DNA of 64,000 nucleotides from Acidobacteriota bacterium (GTDB taxonomy: Bacteria; Acidobacteriota; Vicinamibacteria; Vicinamibacterales; UBA2999), in NCBI GenBank assembly GCA_963169195.1, contig CAUJDN010000103.1, forward strand, positions 1-64,000, read 5' to 3'. The position numbers and the translations under genes were made by a program. Under the pieces are notes generated by a model that did no database searches, was not told the DNA's origin, and saw only the letters and a program-made list of their open reading frames with translations. Numbering within the stretch: position 1 is the stretch's first letter; every line of letters begins with the position of its first letter. This document shows positions 18,439-27,351 of this stretch, piece after piece.

Positions 18439-19827
18439 GTGGTCGAAAGCCTGAGAAATCTGTTTGCCGTCGCGGACCTGCGGAACCGGGTGCTCTTCAC
18501 GCTCGGCCTGCTGGCGATCTATCGCGTCGGCATCTTCATCCCGACGCCGGGCGTGAACCCCGAGGCCCTGGAGGTGCTGGCGCAGCAGGCGCAGAACACC
18601 ATGCTCGGCCTCTACAACATGTTCACCGGCGGCGCGCTCGCGCGGGTGACCATCTTCGCGCTCGGGGTGATGCCGTACATCAGCGCATCGATCATCCTCC
18701 AGCTGCTCACGGTCGTCTGGCCCTACCTCGAGCGGCTGTCGAAGGAGGGCGAGCTCGGCCGGCGGAAGATCACGCAGTACACGCGGTACCTGACCCTCGT
18801 GCTGGCCGCCGTCCAGTCGATGGGCATCGCCATCTGGCTCGAGCGCAATACCGACATCCCCGGCGGGCTGCCGCTGGTGTACGACCCGGGCTGGGGCTTC
18901 CGCCTCGGCGCCGTGCTGACGCTCACGACGGGCACCATGTTCATCATGTGGCTCGGCGAGCAGATCACCGAGCGCGGCATCGGCAACGGGATGTCGCTCA
19001 TCATCTTCGCGGGCATCGTGGTCGGGCTGCCGAGCGCGGCCATCGCCACCTTCGACCAGATGCGCACCGGGCAGATGAGCCTGCTGATCGTGGCGTTCCT
19101 GGTGCTGCTGATGGTGCTGGTCATCGCGGCCATCATCTACGTGGAGCGCGCGCACCGGCGGATCACCGTGCAGTACGCCAAGCGCGTGGTGGGCCGGCGC
19201 CAGTACGGCGGCTCCAGCACGCACATCCCGCTCAAGGTGAACACGGGCGGCGTCATTCCCGTGATCTTCGCCAGCTCGATCCTGACGTTCCCGGGGACGT
19301 TCGCCGGCGTGCTGCAGGCGGGCGGCTGGGCCGACGCCGTCGTGCGCCAGTTGCAGTACGGCATGCCGCTGTACAACCTGCTGTACGTCACGCTCATCAT
19401 CTTCTTCGCATACTTCTACACGGCCATCATCTTCAACCCGGACGACGTGGCCGAGAACATGCGGAAGTACGGCGGGTTCATCCCGGGCATCCGGCCGGGC
19501 AAGCGCACGGCGGAGTACATCGACACCATCCTGGCGCGCATCACGCTGGTGGGCGCCGTGTACCTGTCGCTGGTGGCCATCCTGCCGGAGTTCCTGCTGA
19601 CCGGGTTCAAGGTGGCGCCCATCCCCTTCATCGGCGAGTCGCTGGACGCGCTGCTCCCGCGGTTCGTCACGGAGGGCCTGAACGTGCAGTTCTTCTTCGG
19701 CGGTACCTCGCTGCTCATCGTCGTGGGGGTGGCCATGGACACCGTGAACCAGGTGGAGTCGCAGCTCATCATGCGGCACTACGACGGATTCATGAAGAAG
19801 ACGCGGATTCGCGGGCGTCGCGGGTGA
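18439..19827 (+). CDS. secY: Protein translocase subunit SecY
   Basis: SecY, 462 residues, the channel of the Sec translocon in the inner membrane. Ten transmembrane helices can be counted; the plug region, PYISASIILQLLTVVWP in TM2, and the cytoplasmic loops RRITVQYAKRVVGRRQ and NPDDVAENMRKYGGFIPGIRPG are conserved. The start is GTG at 18439 (MVESLRNLFAVADLRNR). Location at the end of the spc block is standard. secE and secG are not in the window. Confidence 0.97.
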   Translation: MVESLRNLFAVADLRNRVLFTLGLLAIYRVGIFIPTPGVNPEALEVLAQQAQNTMLGLYNMFTGGALARVTIFALGVMPYISASIILQLLTVVWPYLERLSKEGELGRRKITQYTRYLTLVLAAVQSMGIAIWLERNTDIPGGLPLVYDPGWGFRLGAVLTLTTGTMFIMWLGEQITERGIGNGMSLIIFAGIVVGLPSAAIATFDQMRTGQMSLLIVAFLVLLMVLVIAAIIYVERAHRRITVQYAKRVVGRRQYGGSSTHIPLKVNTGGVIPVIFASSILTFPGTFAGVLQAGGWADAVVRQLQYGMPLYNLLYVTLIIFFAYFYTAIIFNPDDVAENMRKYGGFIPGIRPGKRTAEYIDTILARITLVGAVYLSLVAILPEFLLTGFKVAPIPFIGESLDALLPRFVTEGLNVQFFFGGTSLLIVVGVAMDTVNQVESQLIMRHYDGFMKKTRIRGRRG

Positions 19828-19831
19828 GGAC

Positions 19832-20521
19832 GTGGCGCTCAACGTGGTGATGCTGGGGCCTCCGGGCGCCGGCAAGGGCACGCAGGCCGAGCGGTTCGCG
19901 CGGGAGCACGGCATCCCGAAGATCTCGACGGGGGACATCCTCCGCGAGGCGGTGCAGAGCGGCAGCGAGCTCGGCCGGGCGGTCGAGGCGGTGATGGAGC
20001 GGGGCGAGCTGGTGAGCGACGAGCTCATCACCGGTATCGTCCGGGAGCGGCTGGGGCGGCCGGACGTCGCAGGCGGGTTCGTGCTGGACGGCTTCCCGCG
20101 AACCGTGCCGCAGGCGGAGGCGCTCGACGGCATCGTGGCCGGTCGTCACCCGCTCATCGTCATCGAGATGCAGGTGCCCGACGAAGAGCTCGTCCGGCGG
20201 GTCCAGGCGCGGCGCGTGTGCAGGGCGTGCGGGACCAACGTGTCGGCGTTCGGGTCCAACCCGTCGGCGGTGGTTCGCTGCGAGACGTGCGGTGGGGAGC
20301 TCGTGACCCGCTCCGACGACACCGAGGCGGTGGTGCGCGAGCGGTTGCGGGTGTACTGGCGGGACACGCGGCCCATGATCGAGTACTACGGCCGGCGCCC
20401 CACGTTCCGGGCCATCGACGGGGCGCAGGGGCCCGATGAGGTGTGGCAGGCGCTGGTCGGCGCCGTCATGGCGGTCGCGGCCGAGGCGGGGTTGTCGGTG
20501 CCACCGGGGGCCCGGCCGTGA
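19832..20521 (+). CDS. adk: Adenylate kinase, zinc-type LID
   Basis: Adenylate kinase, 229 residues, converts ATP + AMP to 2 ADP. P-loop GPPGAGKGT lies at 9-17, AMP-binding ISTGDILREA at 31-40 and DGFPRT at 86-91. The LID domain carries C130, C133, C150 and C153, a four-cysteine zinc site typical of many non-enteric bacteria. A short extra C-terminal tail is present. GTG start. The stop overlaps the GTG start of map. Confidence 0.96.
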   Translation: MALNVVMLGPPGAGKGTQAERFAREHGIPKISTGDILREAVQSGSELGRAVEAVMERGELVSDELITGIVRERLGRPDVAGGFVLDGFPRTVPQAEALDGIVAGRHPLIVIEMQVPDEELVRRVQARRVCRACGTNVSAFGSNPSAVVRCETCGGELVTRSDDTEAVVRERLRVYWRDTRPMIEYYGRRPTFRAIDGAQGPDEVWQALVGAVMAVAAEAGLSVPPGARP

Positions 20522-21288
20522 TCAACTGCCGATCGGCGGCGGAACTGGAGCGGCTGGCCCGGGTCAACGCCCTCGTGGCGCGGGTGCTGGCCGAGCTGAT
20601 GGGCGCGGTGGCGCCCGGCACGACGACGCGGGCCCTGGACCGGCTGGCCGAGCAGCGGCTGGTGGAGGCTGGCGCGGCGCCGGCGTTCAAGGGGTATCAC
20701 GGGTATCCCGCGACCATCTGCGCGTCGGTGAACGAGCAGGTGATCCACGGGATCCCGAACGACCGGAAGCTCGTCGAGGGCGACATCGTGTCCATCGACA
20801 TGGGCGCCCGGCTGGACGGCTTCTACGGGGACTCGGCGGTCACCGTGCCGGTGGGGCGCATCTCGCCGGAGGCCGAGCGGCTGCTCGCGGTGACGCAGGC
20901 GGCGCTCGAGCGGGCCCTCGCGGTGGTGCGCGCGGGTGCGCGGGTGCACGACATCGGGGCGGCGGTCCAGCAGCACGTCGAGGCGCAGGGGTACTCGGTG
21001 GTCCGCGAGTTCGTGGGACACGGGATTGGGACCTCGCTCCACGAGGAGCCACAGATTCCGAACTACGGCACGGCGGGCCGCGGCGCCCGGCTGGCCGAAG
21101 GGATGGTGCTGGCCATCGAGCCGATGGTCAACGCAGGGAAGGCCGCGGTGAAGGTGCTGTCGGACGGCTGGACGGCCGTGACGAAGGACGGCAGCCTCTC
21201 GGCGCACTTCGAGCACACGGTGGCCGTGACGGCGACGGGCTGCCGGGTGCTGACGCTGCGGGATCAGGCGGTGGCCGAGGCGGTGTGA
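20518..21288 (+). CDS. map: Type I methionine aminopeptidase
   Basis: MetAP type Ia, 256 residues, removes N-terminal Met from nascent proteins. All five metal ligands are present: D94, D105, H168, E201 and E232, as are the substrate histidine H77 region (VIHGIP) and HGIGTSLHEEPQIPNYG. The start is the GTG overlapping the adk stop, giving a normal length; an upstream in-frame start lies inside adk. Overlaps infA by four bases, so adk-map-infA are probably translationally coupled. Confidence 0.95.
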   Translation: MINCRSAAELERLARVNALVARVLAELMGAVAPGTTTRALDRLAEQRLVEAGAAPAFKGYHGYPATICASVNEQVIHGIPNDRKLVEGDIVSIDMGARLDGFYGDSAVTVPVGRISPEAERLLAVTQAALERALAVVRAGARVHDIGAAVQQHVEAQGYSVVREFVGHGIGTSLHEEPQIPNYGTAGRGARLAEGMVLAIEPMVNAGKAAVKVLSDGWTAVTKDGSLSAHFEHTVAVTATGCRVLTLRDQAVAEAV

Positions 21289-21488
21289 CCGAGGCCGAGG
21301 GCACGGTGATCGAGCTGCTGCCGAGCGAGCTCGTGAAGGTCGTGCTCGAGGGCGGGCGGCACCAGGTGATCGCGCATCACGCGGACCCGGTGCGGCGGAA
21401 CTACGTGAGGCTCGTGGTCGGGGATCGCGTCCGCGTGGCGCTGATGGCGAACGACCGGGGTCGCGGGCGGGTGCTTGAGAGGCTGTGA
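21285..21488 (+). CDS. infA: Translation initiation factor IF-1 (divergent)
   Basis: A 67-residue OB-fold protein in the exact infA position between map and rpmJ. It keeps EAEGTVIELLPSELVKVVLEGGRHQVIAH, NYVRLVVGDRVRVAL and RGRV, aligning with IF-1 from the EGTV strand to the end. Differences from typical IF-1: the first residues (usually AKED) are shortened, the HISGKMR loop reads HHADPVR, and YDLTRGRI reads NDRGRGRV. The start is the GTG overlapping the map stop. Function as IF-1 is inferred from position and fold pattern. Confidence 0.85.
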   Translation: MTEAEGTVIELLPSELVKVVLEGGRHQVIAHHADPVRRNYVRLVVGDRVRVALMANDRGRGRVLERL

Positions 21489-21500
21489 ACGGAGCGAGCG

Positions 21501-21614
21501 ATGAAGGTACGAGCGTCAGTCAAGAAGATCTGCGACAAGTGCAAGATCGTGCGCCGTCGCGGGATCGTGCGGGTGATCTGCACGAACCAGAAGCACAAGC
21601 AGCGGCAAGGATAG
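21501..21614 (+). CDS. rpmJ: 50S ribosomal protein L36
   Basis: L36, 37 residues, with a zinc ribbon: C11, C14, C27 and H32. [20 protein letters not shown] is the standard beginning. The start ATG follows GGAGCGAGCG. It is the zinc-dependent C+ form, like rpsN and rpsD here. Confidence 0.95.
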   Translation: MKVRASVKKICDKCKIVRRRGIVRVICTNQKHKQRQG

Positions 21615-21626
21615 AGGCGAGGACCT

Positions 21627-22001
21627 ATGGCACGCATTTCAGGTGTCGATCTGCCCCGCAACAAGCGCGTGGAGATCGGGCTCACGTACATCTTCGGGAT
21701 CGGGCGCTACCGCTCGAACCGGATCCTCGAGGCGGCCGGGGTGAGCCCCGATGCCCGCGTGAAGGATCTCTCCGACGACGACGTGCGGAAGATCAGCCGG
21801 GTGATCGAGGAGCAGGGCGGGGTGGAGGGCGATCTGCGCAAGGAGATCTCGCTCAACATCAAGCGGCTCATCGAGATTGGCAGCTTCCGCGGCAGCCGGC
21901 ACCGCCGGAACCTGCCGGCCCGGGGACAGCGCACGCGCACCAACGCGCGCACGCGCAAGGGCCCGCGCAAGGGCGCGGTCGCCAAGAAGAAGACGGTGTA
22001 G
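21627..22001 (+). CDS. rpsM: 30S ribosomal protein S13
   Basis: S13, 124 residues, a head protein bridging to the large subunit. [26 protein letters not shown] and the basic tail [25 protein letters not shown] are diagnostic. First gene of the alpha block. Confidence 0.97.
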   Translation: MARISGVDLPRNKRVEIGLTYIFGIGRYRSNRILEAAGVSPDARVKDLSDDDVRKISRVIEEQGGVEGDLRKEISLNIKRLIEIGSFRGSRHRRNLPARGQRTRTNARTRKGPRKGAVAKKKTV

Positions 22002-22008
22002 GTAGGCC

Positions 22009-22443
22009 ATGGCAAAAGCAGAGAGCACGGGCGCCGGTGCGGGGAAGGAAACCACCCGCAAGAAGAAGACGTTCAAGAAGCGCGGCGAGAAGCGGATCGT
22101 GCACCACGGGTTCGTGCACATCCAGGCCTCGTTCAACAACACGCTGGTGACCATCACCGACGCCGAGGGCGCGGTGGTCTCGTGGTCGAGCGCGGGCGCC
22201 ATCGGGTTCAAGGGATCGCGCAAGGGCACGCCGTTCGCCGCCACCCAGGCCGCGCTGACGGCGACCAACGCCGCCAAGACCTTCGGCATGCGCTCGTGCG
22301 ACGTGCTGGTCAAGGGGCCCGGATCGGGCCGCGAGTCGGCCATCCGCGCGCTCTCGACCGCCGGGCTCGAGGTGAAGTCCATCCGCGACGTCACCCCGAT
22401 TCCGCACAACGGTTGCCGGCCGCCGAAGCGGCGGCGGGTGTAG
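22009..22443 (+). CDS. rpsK: 30S ribosomal protein S11
   Basis: S11, 144 residues, on the platform near the E site. After a Lys/Thr-rich N-terminal extension of about 25 residues comes [20 protein letters not shown] and the C-terminal [18 protein letters not shown]. Slightly longer than average because of the N-terminal tail. Confidence 0.96.
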   Translation: MAKAESTGAGAGKETTRKKKTFKKRGEKRIVHHGFVHIQASFNNTLVTITDAEGAVVSWSSAGAIGFKGSRKGTPFAATQAALTATNAAKTFGMRSCDVLVKGPGSGRESAIRALSTAGLEVKSIRDVTPIPHNGCRPPKRRRV

Positions 22444-22447
22444 CGCG

Positions 22448-22475
22448 CGTGAACCTGGAACGCTGAACTGACAAG
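22448..22475. repeat. Heptamer-period repeat nnnGAAC in the rpsK-rpsD spacer
   Basis: CGTGAAC, CTGGAAC and GCTGAAC abut (22448-22468), followed by TGACAAG, which provides an AAGG site. Only the GAAC half of each unit is conserved, so this could be an older, decayed array. Confidence 0.6.
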
Positions 22476-22487
22476 GATCGAACAAGC

Positions 22488-23114
22488 ATGGCTCGTTACA
22501 ACGGACCTGTCTGCCGTCTCTGCCGCCGCGAGGGCATGAAGCTGTTCCTCAAGGGCGAACGGTGCTACACCGAGAAGTGCGCCATCGAGAAGCGCAACAT
22601 GCCGCCGGGCCAGCACGGCCGGGCGCGCCGCGCGAAGATGGTGGGCTACGGCGTGCAGCTGCGCGAGAAGCAGAAGGTGAAGCGCATCTACGGCGTGCTG
22701 GAGGACCAGTTCCGCCGTTACTTCGAGCAGGCGGACCGCACCCGCGGGATCACCGGCGAGACGCTGCTGCAGCTGCTCGAACGGCGCCTCGACAACGCCG
22801 TCTACCGCCTGGGCTTCGCGACCTCGCGCCCGCAGGCGCGGCAGCTGGTGCGACACGGCCACTTCCTGGTCAACGGCAGGAAGGTCGACATTCCCTCGTA
22901 CTCGCTGAAGGCGGGCGACGTGGTGACGGTGCGCGAGAGCAGCCGCCAGAACGCGTCGATCCTGCACGCGATGGACGAGGTGAAGGGCCGCGGCATTCCC
23001 GAGTGGCTCAATCTCGAGGGCCCGATGGGCGGCAAGGTGATGTCGATGCCCACGCGCGAGCAGATCAACCTGCCCGTGCAGGAGCAGCTCATCGTCGAGT
23101 TGTACAGCAAGTAG
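22488..23114 (+). CDS. rpsD: 30S ribosomal protein S4, zinc-containing
   Basis: S4, 208 residues, a primary binder of the 16S 5' domain and, in E. coli, the alpha operon repressor. The N-terminal zinc knuckle uses C9, C12, C26 and C31. The S4 RNA-binding domain follows ([41 protein letters not shown]). Length normal. Confidence 0.97.
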   Translation: MARYNGPVCRLCRREGMKLFLKGERCYTEKCAIEKRNMPPGQHGRARRAKMVGYGVQLREKQKVKRIYGVLEDQFRRYFEQADRTRGITGETLLQLLERRLDNAVYRLGFATSRPQARQLVRHGHFLVNGRKVDIPSYSLKAGDVVTVRESSRQNASILHAMDEVKGRGIPEWLNLEGPMGGKVMSMPTREQINLPVQEQLIVELYSK

Positions 23115-23295
23115 GGTGAGGCCGGGACCGGGGTCCCGGCGCTCCCGATCGCGCACGGAGCGCCGGGGCTTCAGCCCCGGCGGATTCCGCCAGCCCACGG
23201 CCCGCAGCTCGTCAGACCTGCAGCGGGAGGCCGGGGGCCGTAACCCGCAGGTCTGGAGGCCGGGCTGCCGGCCCGTTTGGCGAAAGGACATCACG
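23115..23295. other. rpsD-rpoA spacer with a chain of hairpins
   Basis: This 181-base spacer is unusually long for the alpha operon. It contains, in order: GGGACC/GGTCCC (23124-23137), a perfect 10-bp stem CCGGCGCTCC/GGAGCGCCGG (23136-23166), a 9-bp stem CGCCGGGGC-TTCA-GCCCCGGCG (23161-23182), and CAGACCTGC/GCAGGTCTG (23213-23255). The second and third share bases, so they are mutually exclusive. They could modulate readthrough or processing before rpoA. No gene is seen. An AAAGGA ribosome-binding site for rpoA lies at 23283-23288. Confidence 0.6.
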
Positions 23296-24276
23296 ATGCT
23301 CTGGAAAGGTTTTCAGCGCCCCAAGCGCCTCGACTTCGAACGCGAGACGCTGACCGACCGGTTCGGGCGCTTCTACGCGCAGCCGTTCGAACGCGGATTC
23401 GGCACCACGGTGGGCAACGCCCTCCGCCGCGTGCTGCTCTCGTCCATCGAGGGCGCGGCCATCACGGCCGTGCAGATCGACGGCGTGCTCCACGAATTCT
23501 CGCCCATCAAGGGCGTGGTCGAGGATGCGACCGACATCATCCTCAACCTCAAGCAGCTGCCGCTCAAGTGCCACGTGGACCACACCAAGACGCTGACCGT
23601 GCGCGTGGACAAGCCGGGCCCGGTGCGCGCCAGGGACATCGAGGTGGACCAGGACGTGGAGATCCTCGAGCCCGACGCCCACATCGCCACCGTGTCGGAG
23701 GGCGGCAAGCTCCACATGCAGCTCCGCGTGAAGCGCGGGCGCGGCTACATCGCGGCCGATCGCAACTTCGACGAGGATCTCGGCATCGGCTGGATCCCGA
23801 TCGACTCGGTGCACTCGCCCGTGAAGAAGGTCAACTACCTCGTCGAGTCGGCGCGCGTCGGGCAGGCGACCGACTACGACAAGCTCACCCTCGAGGTCTG
23901 GACCAACGGATCGGTCACGCCGGGCGACGCGGTGTCGCTGGCGGCCAAGCTCGTGCGCGACCATCTCAACATCTTCATCAACCTCGAAGACGAGGACGAG
24001 GACGAGGCGGACGTGGCCACCGAACCGGCGCGCCTGGGCGTCGCCAACGAGCACCTCGACAAGAGTGTCGAGGAGCTCGAGCTCTCGGTGCGGTCGTACA
24101 ACTGCCTGAAGAACGCCAACATCCGCACGATTCGTGAGCTCGTGCAGAAGAGCGAGACCGACATGCTGAAGACGAAGAACTTCGGCCGGAAGTCGCTCAA
24201 CGAGATCAAGGAGATCCTGCAGACGATGGGCCTCAGTCTCGGCATGAAGCTGGACCAGCCCTCGGCGGCGGAGTAG
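23296..24276 (+). CDS. rpoA: RNA polymerase alpha subunit
   Basis: Alpha subunit, 326 residues, dimerises to nucleate RNA polymerase. The N-terminal domain has [28 protein letters not shown], followed by an acidic linker ([13 protein letters not shown]) and the C-terminal domain, [30 protein letters not shown], which binds UP elements and activators. The ATG at 23296 with AAAGGA upstream gives the family N-terminus [12 protein letters not shown]; longer frames run into the spacer hairpins. Confidence 0.97.
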   Translation: MLWKGFQRPKRLDFERETLTDRFGRFYAQPFERGFGTTVGNALRRVLLSSIEGAAITAVQIDGVLHEFSPIKGVVEDATDIILNLKQLPLKCHVDHTKTLTVRVDKPGPVRARDIEVDQDVEILEPDAHIATVSEGGKLHMQLRVKRGRGYIAADRNFDEDLGIGWIPIDSVHSPVKKVNYLVESARVGQATDYDKLTLEVWTNGSVTPGDAVSLAAKLVRDHLNIFINLEDEDEDEADVATEPARLGVANEHLDKSVEELELSVRSYNCLKNANIRTIRELVQKSETDMLKTKNFGRKSLNEIKEILQTMGLSLGMKLDQPSAAE

Positions 24277-24298
24277 CTCCGGTCAGGGAACAGACGCC

Positions 24299-24910
24299 AT
24301 GCGCCACCGTAATGCACACCGGAAGCTCGGCCGGGTCACCGAGCACCGCATCGCGCTCCTTCGCAACCAGGCGACGGCGCTGCTGATGCACGAGCGCATC
24401 GAGACGACGGTGCCGAAGGCCAAGGAGCTGCGGCCGTTCGTCGAGCGCATCATCACCATCGCCAAGCGCGGCGTGAAGGCGGCCGACCCGAAGGGCAGGA
24501 CCCTCTCGGCCCGGCGCCTCGTGATGCGCGACGTCCACAACGAGGACGTGGTCACCAAGCTCTTCGACGAGCTGGCCCCGCGGTTCGAGTCGCGGCCGGG
24601 CGGCTATACGCGCATCCTCAAGCTGGGGCACCGGCGCGGCGATGCCGCCGAGGTCGCGCAGATCGAGCTCGTCGGCAGCGAGTTCGACCCGAAGAAGGCC
24701 GAGGCCGAGCGCAAGGCTTCGGAGGAGGCCGCCCAGGCGGAAGGCGCCAAGACGCAGAAGAGCGTGGGCGAGCGGCTCCGCTCCGCGGCCGAGCGGCTGC
24801 GAGGCGGCAAGAAGGCCAAGGGCGAGGCCGGCGCAAAGTCCAAGGCGAGCCGCCCCGCCCGGGGAACCGCCAAGAAGACGACGACACCGCGCAAGGCCGG
24901 CGGGTCGTAG
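24299..24910 (+). CDS. rplQ: 50S ribosomal protein L17 with long basic tail
   Basis: L17, 203 residues. The core, about residues 1-122, is typical ([62 protein letters not shown]). A tail of about 80 residues rich in Ala, Lys, Glu and Arg follows, roughly 75 residues longer than E. coli L17. Extended L17 tails exist in other phyla; the role is unknown. It ends the ribosomal superoperon. Confidence 0.95.
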   Translation: MRHRNAHRKLGRVTEHRIALLRNQATALLMHERIETTVPKAKELRPFVERIITIAKRGVKAADPKGRTLSARRLVMRDVHNEDVVTKLFDELAPRFESRPGGYTRILKLGHRRGDAAEVAQIELVGSEFDPKKAEAERKASEEAAQAEGAKTQKSVGERLRSAAERLRGGKKAKGEAGAKSKASRPARGTAKKTTTPRKAGGS

Positions 24911-24936
24911 GCCACAAACGGCAGCTTCCGGAGTCC

Positions 24937-24977
24937 TGAGGTTCCGGGGTTCGGGGTTCTCCCGGCCCGGAGCCTCA
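24937..24977 (+). terminator. Hairpin after the ribosomal superoperon
   Basis: TGAGGTTCCGGG (24937-24948) pairs with CCCGGAGCCTCA (24966-24977), 12 bp with one G-U, loop of 17. A second stem CCGGCC/GGCCGG is at 24995-25010. No T-run follows, so this would be a stem-only or Rho-assisted end. The remaining bases up to 25141 hold only a weak extended -10-like TGCCATACT (25063-25071). Confidence 0.45.
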
Positions 24978-25141
24978 GACCCGTTCCACCCTGTCCGGCC
25001 GCACGGCCGGCCCTCCTCGTCCGTCCGTCTCACCCGAATTCACTCGTGCGTCACGCGCGGGATGCCATACTGAAGACGCCCGTGCGCGGGCCATCGGGCA
25101 CGTCGCGTCCAGGAGCCGCCACCACGCGTCTCAAGAGTCAG

Positions 25142-26986
25142 ATGTCCCACGCGATTCCCCGCCTGCTGCCGGCGGTCATGGCAGCCTCGTTCGTCGCCGT
25201 CCTGGCCGGCCGCCAGTCGTCCCGGCCGGCGGAGCAGCCCGAGCAGCCGATTTTCCGGGCCACGGTGGATCTGGTCCGTGTGGACGTCTCGGTCACCGGG
25301 AGAGATGACGAGCCGGTCACCGATCTGCAAGCCTCCGACTTCATCGTCACCGAGGATGACGTGCCGCAGACGGTGGAGACGGTGCAATTCGTCCGGATCG
25401 ACGGGCAGCGGTACGAGGACACGGGCGAGTCGCTGGAGATTCGCGGGCCCTCGCAGGCCCGCGTCGAGGCCGCCCGGGAGGACGTGCGGCTCTTCGCCGT
25501 CCTGCTGGACGACTACCACATCGACCGCCACCCGACCATCACCATTCCGTTGAGGCGGGCGCTCGAGAGTTTCGTGGAGCAGCTGCAGCCGACCGACCTG
25601 GTGGCGATCATGGACCCGCTGACCACCCTCGACAGCCTCCGGTTCACGCGCAACAAGGCCGAGCTGCTGGAACGCGTCCGGGCGTTCGAAGGCCGGCGCG
25701 GGTTGCTGTTTCCGGTCAGGAGCCCCGTCGAGGAGGCCCAGGTGTCCCAGCGCAATGTCTTCGAGCTGCGCGCGGCGGTGACGCTGTCGGCCCTCGAGGC
25801 GGTGGCGACGCACCTCGGCGGACTTCGCGAGGGCCGGAAGTCCGTCCTGTTCGTCAGCCAGGGGCCCCCGGTGGGCACGCCGGGCAGCGTGGTCTACCCG
25901 CGCCTGGACGCCGCACTGCAGGCCGCCAATCGCGGCAACGTCACCGTCCACGTGCTCGACCCGCGCCCGCTCGGCTCGGCGCCGTTCGGCGGGGCCGAGG
26001 CGCTGCGCCGGCTGTCGGCGGAAACCGGCGGGCGCGCCATCGTGAACACGAACAACCCGGAAGCCGGCCTCGGGCAGGTTTTTGCCGACGCAAGCGCGTA
26101 CTACCTCGTCGGCTACTCGCCGAGCCGCCAGCTGGCCGACGGGAAGTTTCACAAGATCAACGTGGGCGTGAAGCGATCGGGCGTCCGCGTGGCGGCGCGC
26201 CGCGGGTACTGGGCCCCCACCGAGGCCGAGCTCAACCCGGAGCCGCCACCACCACCCGACCTGCCGCTCAACGACGCACTGCGGGCGCTGGTCGAGCCCG
26301 CAGACGGCCGGCAGATCGAGCTCTGGGTGGGCAGCGAGCCAGCCGGCGGCGCGCGGACGTCGCTGCGCGTCACGTGGGAGCTGTCGAGCCGGCTGACGGA
26401 TGGCGAGGCGCCGGCGACCGTCGAGGTCGAGCCCGTCACACGCACCGGCACCTCGCTGGGCGACGCACAGCGCATCGCGGCGCCGCCGAAGGCCGGCGCT
26501 GTTCCGACGATCGCGTCGTTCGCCCTCGATCCCGGGCCCGCGGCGCTGCGACTCACGGTACGCACCGCGGGCGGTGCCGTCGTGGACCGCTGGACCCAGA
26601 CACTGGTCGTGCCGGACTACGCCGGCGCGGCGCTGACGCTCGGCACGCCGCGCGTGTACCGCACACGAACCCTGGCCGAGACTCGTGCATTCAACGCCGA
26701 TCCGGCGCCGACGCCCTCAGCCTCCCGCCGCTTCCGGCGAACCGACCGCCTGGTGATCGACGTCCCCTACCAGGCCACCACGGGCACGCCCCAGGTCCGC
26801 GCGCAGCTGACCAACAGGGACGGACAGCCCCTGGCGCCGCTGACCGTCAGCACGCCAACTGAGGGGGTGGCTCGCGTGGTCATGCCGCTGGCCAGCCTGG
26901 CGCCGAGCACGTACACGGTGCGCGTGGAGGTCTCGGCCGGCGATGCCGAAGGGACGCAGGTCGTGGCGTTCACGGTGTCGCAGTGA
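25142..26986 (+). CDS. Secreted VWFA-related protein (acidobacterial family)
   Basis: A 614-residue protein with a signal peptide (hydrophobic stretch about residues 8-22) and no lipobox cysteine. Residues 35-80 (FRATVDLVRVDVSVTGRDDEPVTDLQASDFIVTED) match the start of the VWFA-related Acidobacterial domain (TIGR03436), followed by a von Willebrand A-like fold with RLFAVLLDDYHI where a MIDAS site would sit. After a PEPPPPPD linker, the C-terminal 250 residues look like beta-sandwich repeats. Such proteins are numerous in Acidobacteriota and are presumed to act in the periplasm or at the cell surface; no function is established. The ATG at 25142 was chosen because it starts the signal peptide. 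Confidence 0.82.
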   Translation: MSHAIPRLLPAVMAASFVAVLAGRQSSRPAEQPEQPIFRATVDLVRVDVSVTGRDDEPVTDLQASDFIVTEDDVPQTVETVQFVRIDGQRYEDTGESLEIRGPSQARVEAAREDVRLFAVLLDDYHIDRHPTITIPLRRALESFVEQLQPTDLVAIMDPLTTLDSLRFTRNKAELLERVRAFEGRRGLLFPVRSPVEEAQVSQRNVFELRAAVTLSALEAVATHLGGLREGRKSVLFVSQGPPVGTPGSVVYPRLDAALQAANRGNVTVHVLDPRPLGSAPFGGAEALRRLSAETGGRAIVNTNNPEAGLGQVFADASAYYLVGYSPSRQLADGKFHKINVGVKRSGVRVAARRGYWAPTEAELNPEPPPPPDLPLNDALRALVEPADGRQIELWVGSEPAGGARTSLRVTWELSSRLTDGEAPATVEVEPVTRTGTSLGDAQRIAAPPKAGAVPTIASFALDPGPAALRLTVRTAGGAVVDRWTQTLVVPDYAGAALTLGTPRVYRTRTLAETRAFNADPAPTPSASRRFRRTDRLVIDVPYQATTGTPQVRAQLTNRDGQPLAPLTVSTPTEGVARVVMPLASLAPSTYTVRVEVSAGDAEGTQVVAFTVSQ

Positions 26987-27351
26987 CGGGAGGCCTTCGG
27001 TAGGCCGCGCTCCGCGCGGTGAGCCTCTGGTGGGCGGCGCTCCGCGCCGTGGGCCTTCTGATGTGGAGATTCGCGGGTTGGGTGCCGCATGACCATGGTG
27101 CGTCGGGAGCGGTTCCGAGGGTTCTCCTTTGTCCGTCGGCCGGCCCGGTGACCGGGTGAGCGCCGCCCACACAAAGCCCGTCAACGCACAGGCCACCCCG
27201 TGACGATGCGTGGCTTCGGCGCGCCGCGTTGGCGCTGGCGCAAGGCGTGGCCCACGGAGGGGTAGTGCCGACGTGCCAGGCGGCCTCGTGACGCCCGGCG
27301 CCGGTGAGTCCGAGAGCCCTGCCCAGAGGCCTCTGCGTCATCTGCGGCCCA
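26987..27351. other. Convergent intergenic region with TCC-loop hairpin repeats
   Basis: The VWFA gene (+) and the EF-G-like gene (-) end here. At 26990-27060 a unit of 30-31 bases is repeated 2.3 times. Each full copy holds a perfect stem with TCC loop: CCGCGC-TCC-GCGCGG (27005-27019) and CGGCGC-TCC-GCGCCG (27035-27049). The second matches the reverse complement of 760-777 at 17 of 18 bases. The remaining 290 bases contain no gene I can support; open frames there lack codon character and ribosome-binding sites. Confidence 0.6.

Noticed and set aside
26987-27341. A minus-strand open frame of about 120 codons in the convergent gap
   Set aside because: Its repeated TARSAA residues come from the DNA hairpin repeat; no ribosome-binding site or family match.
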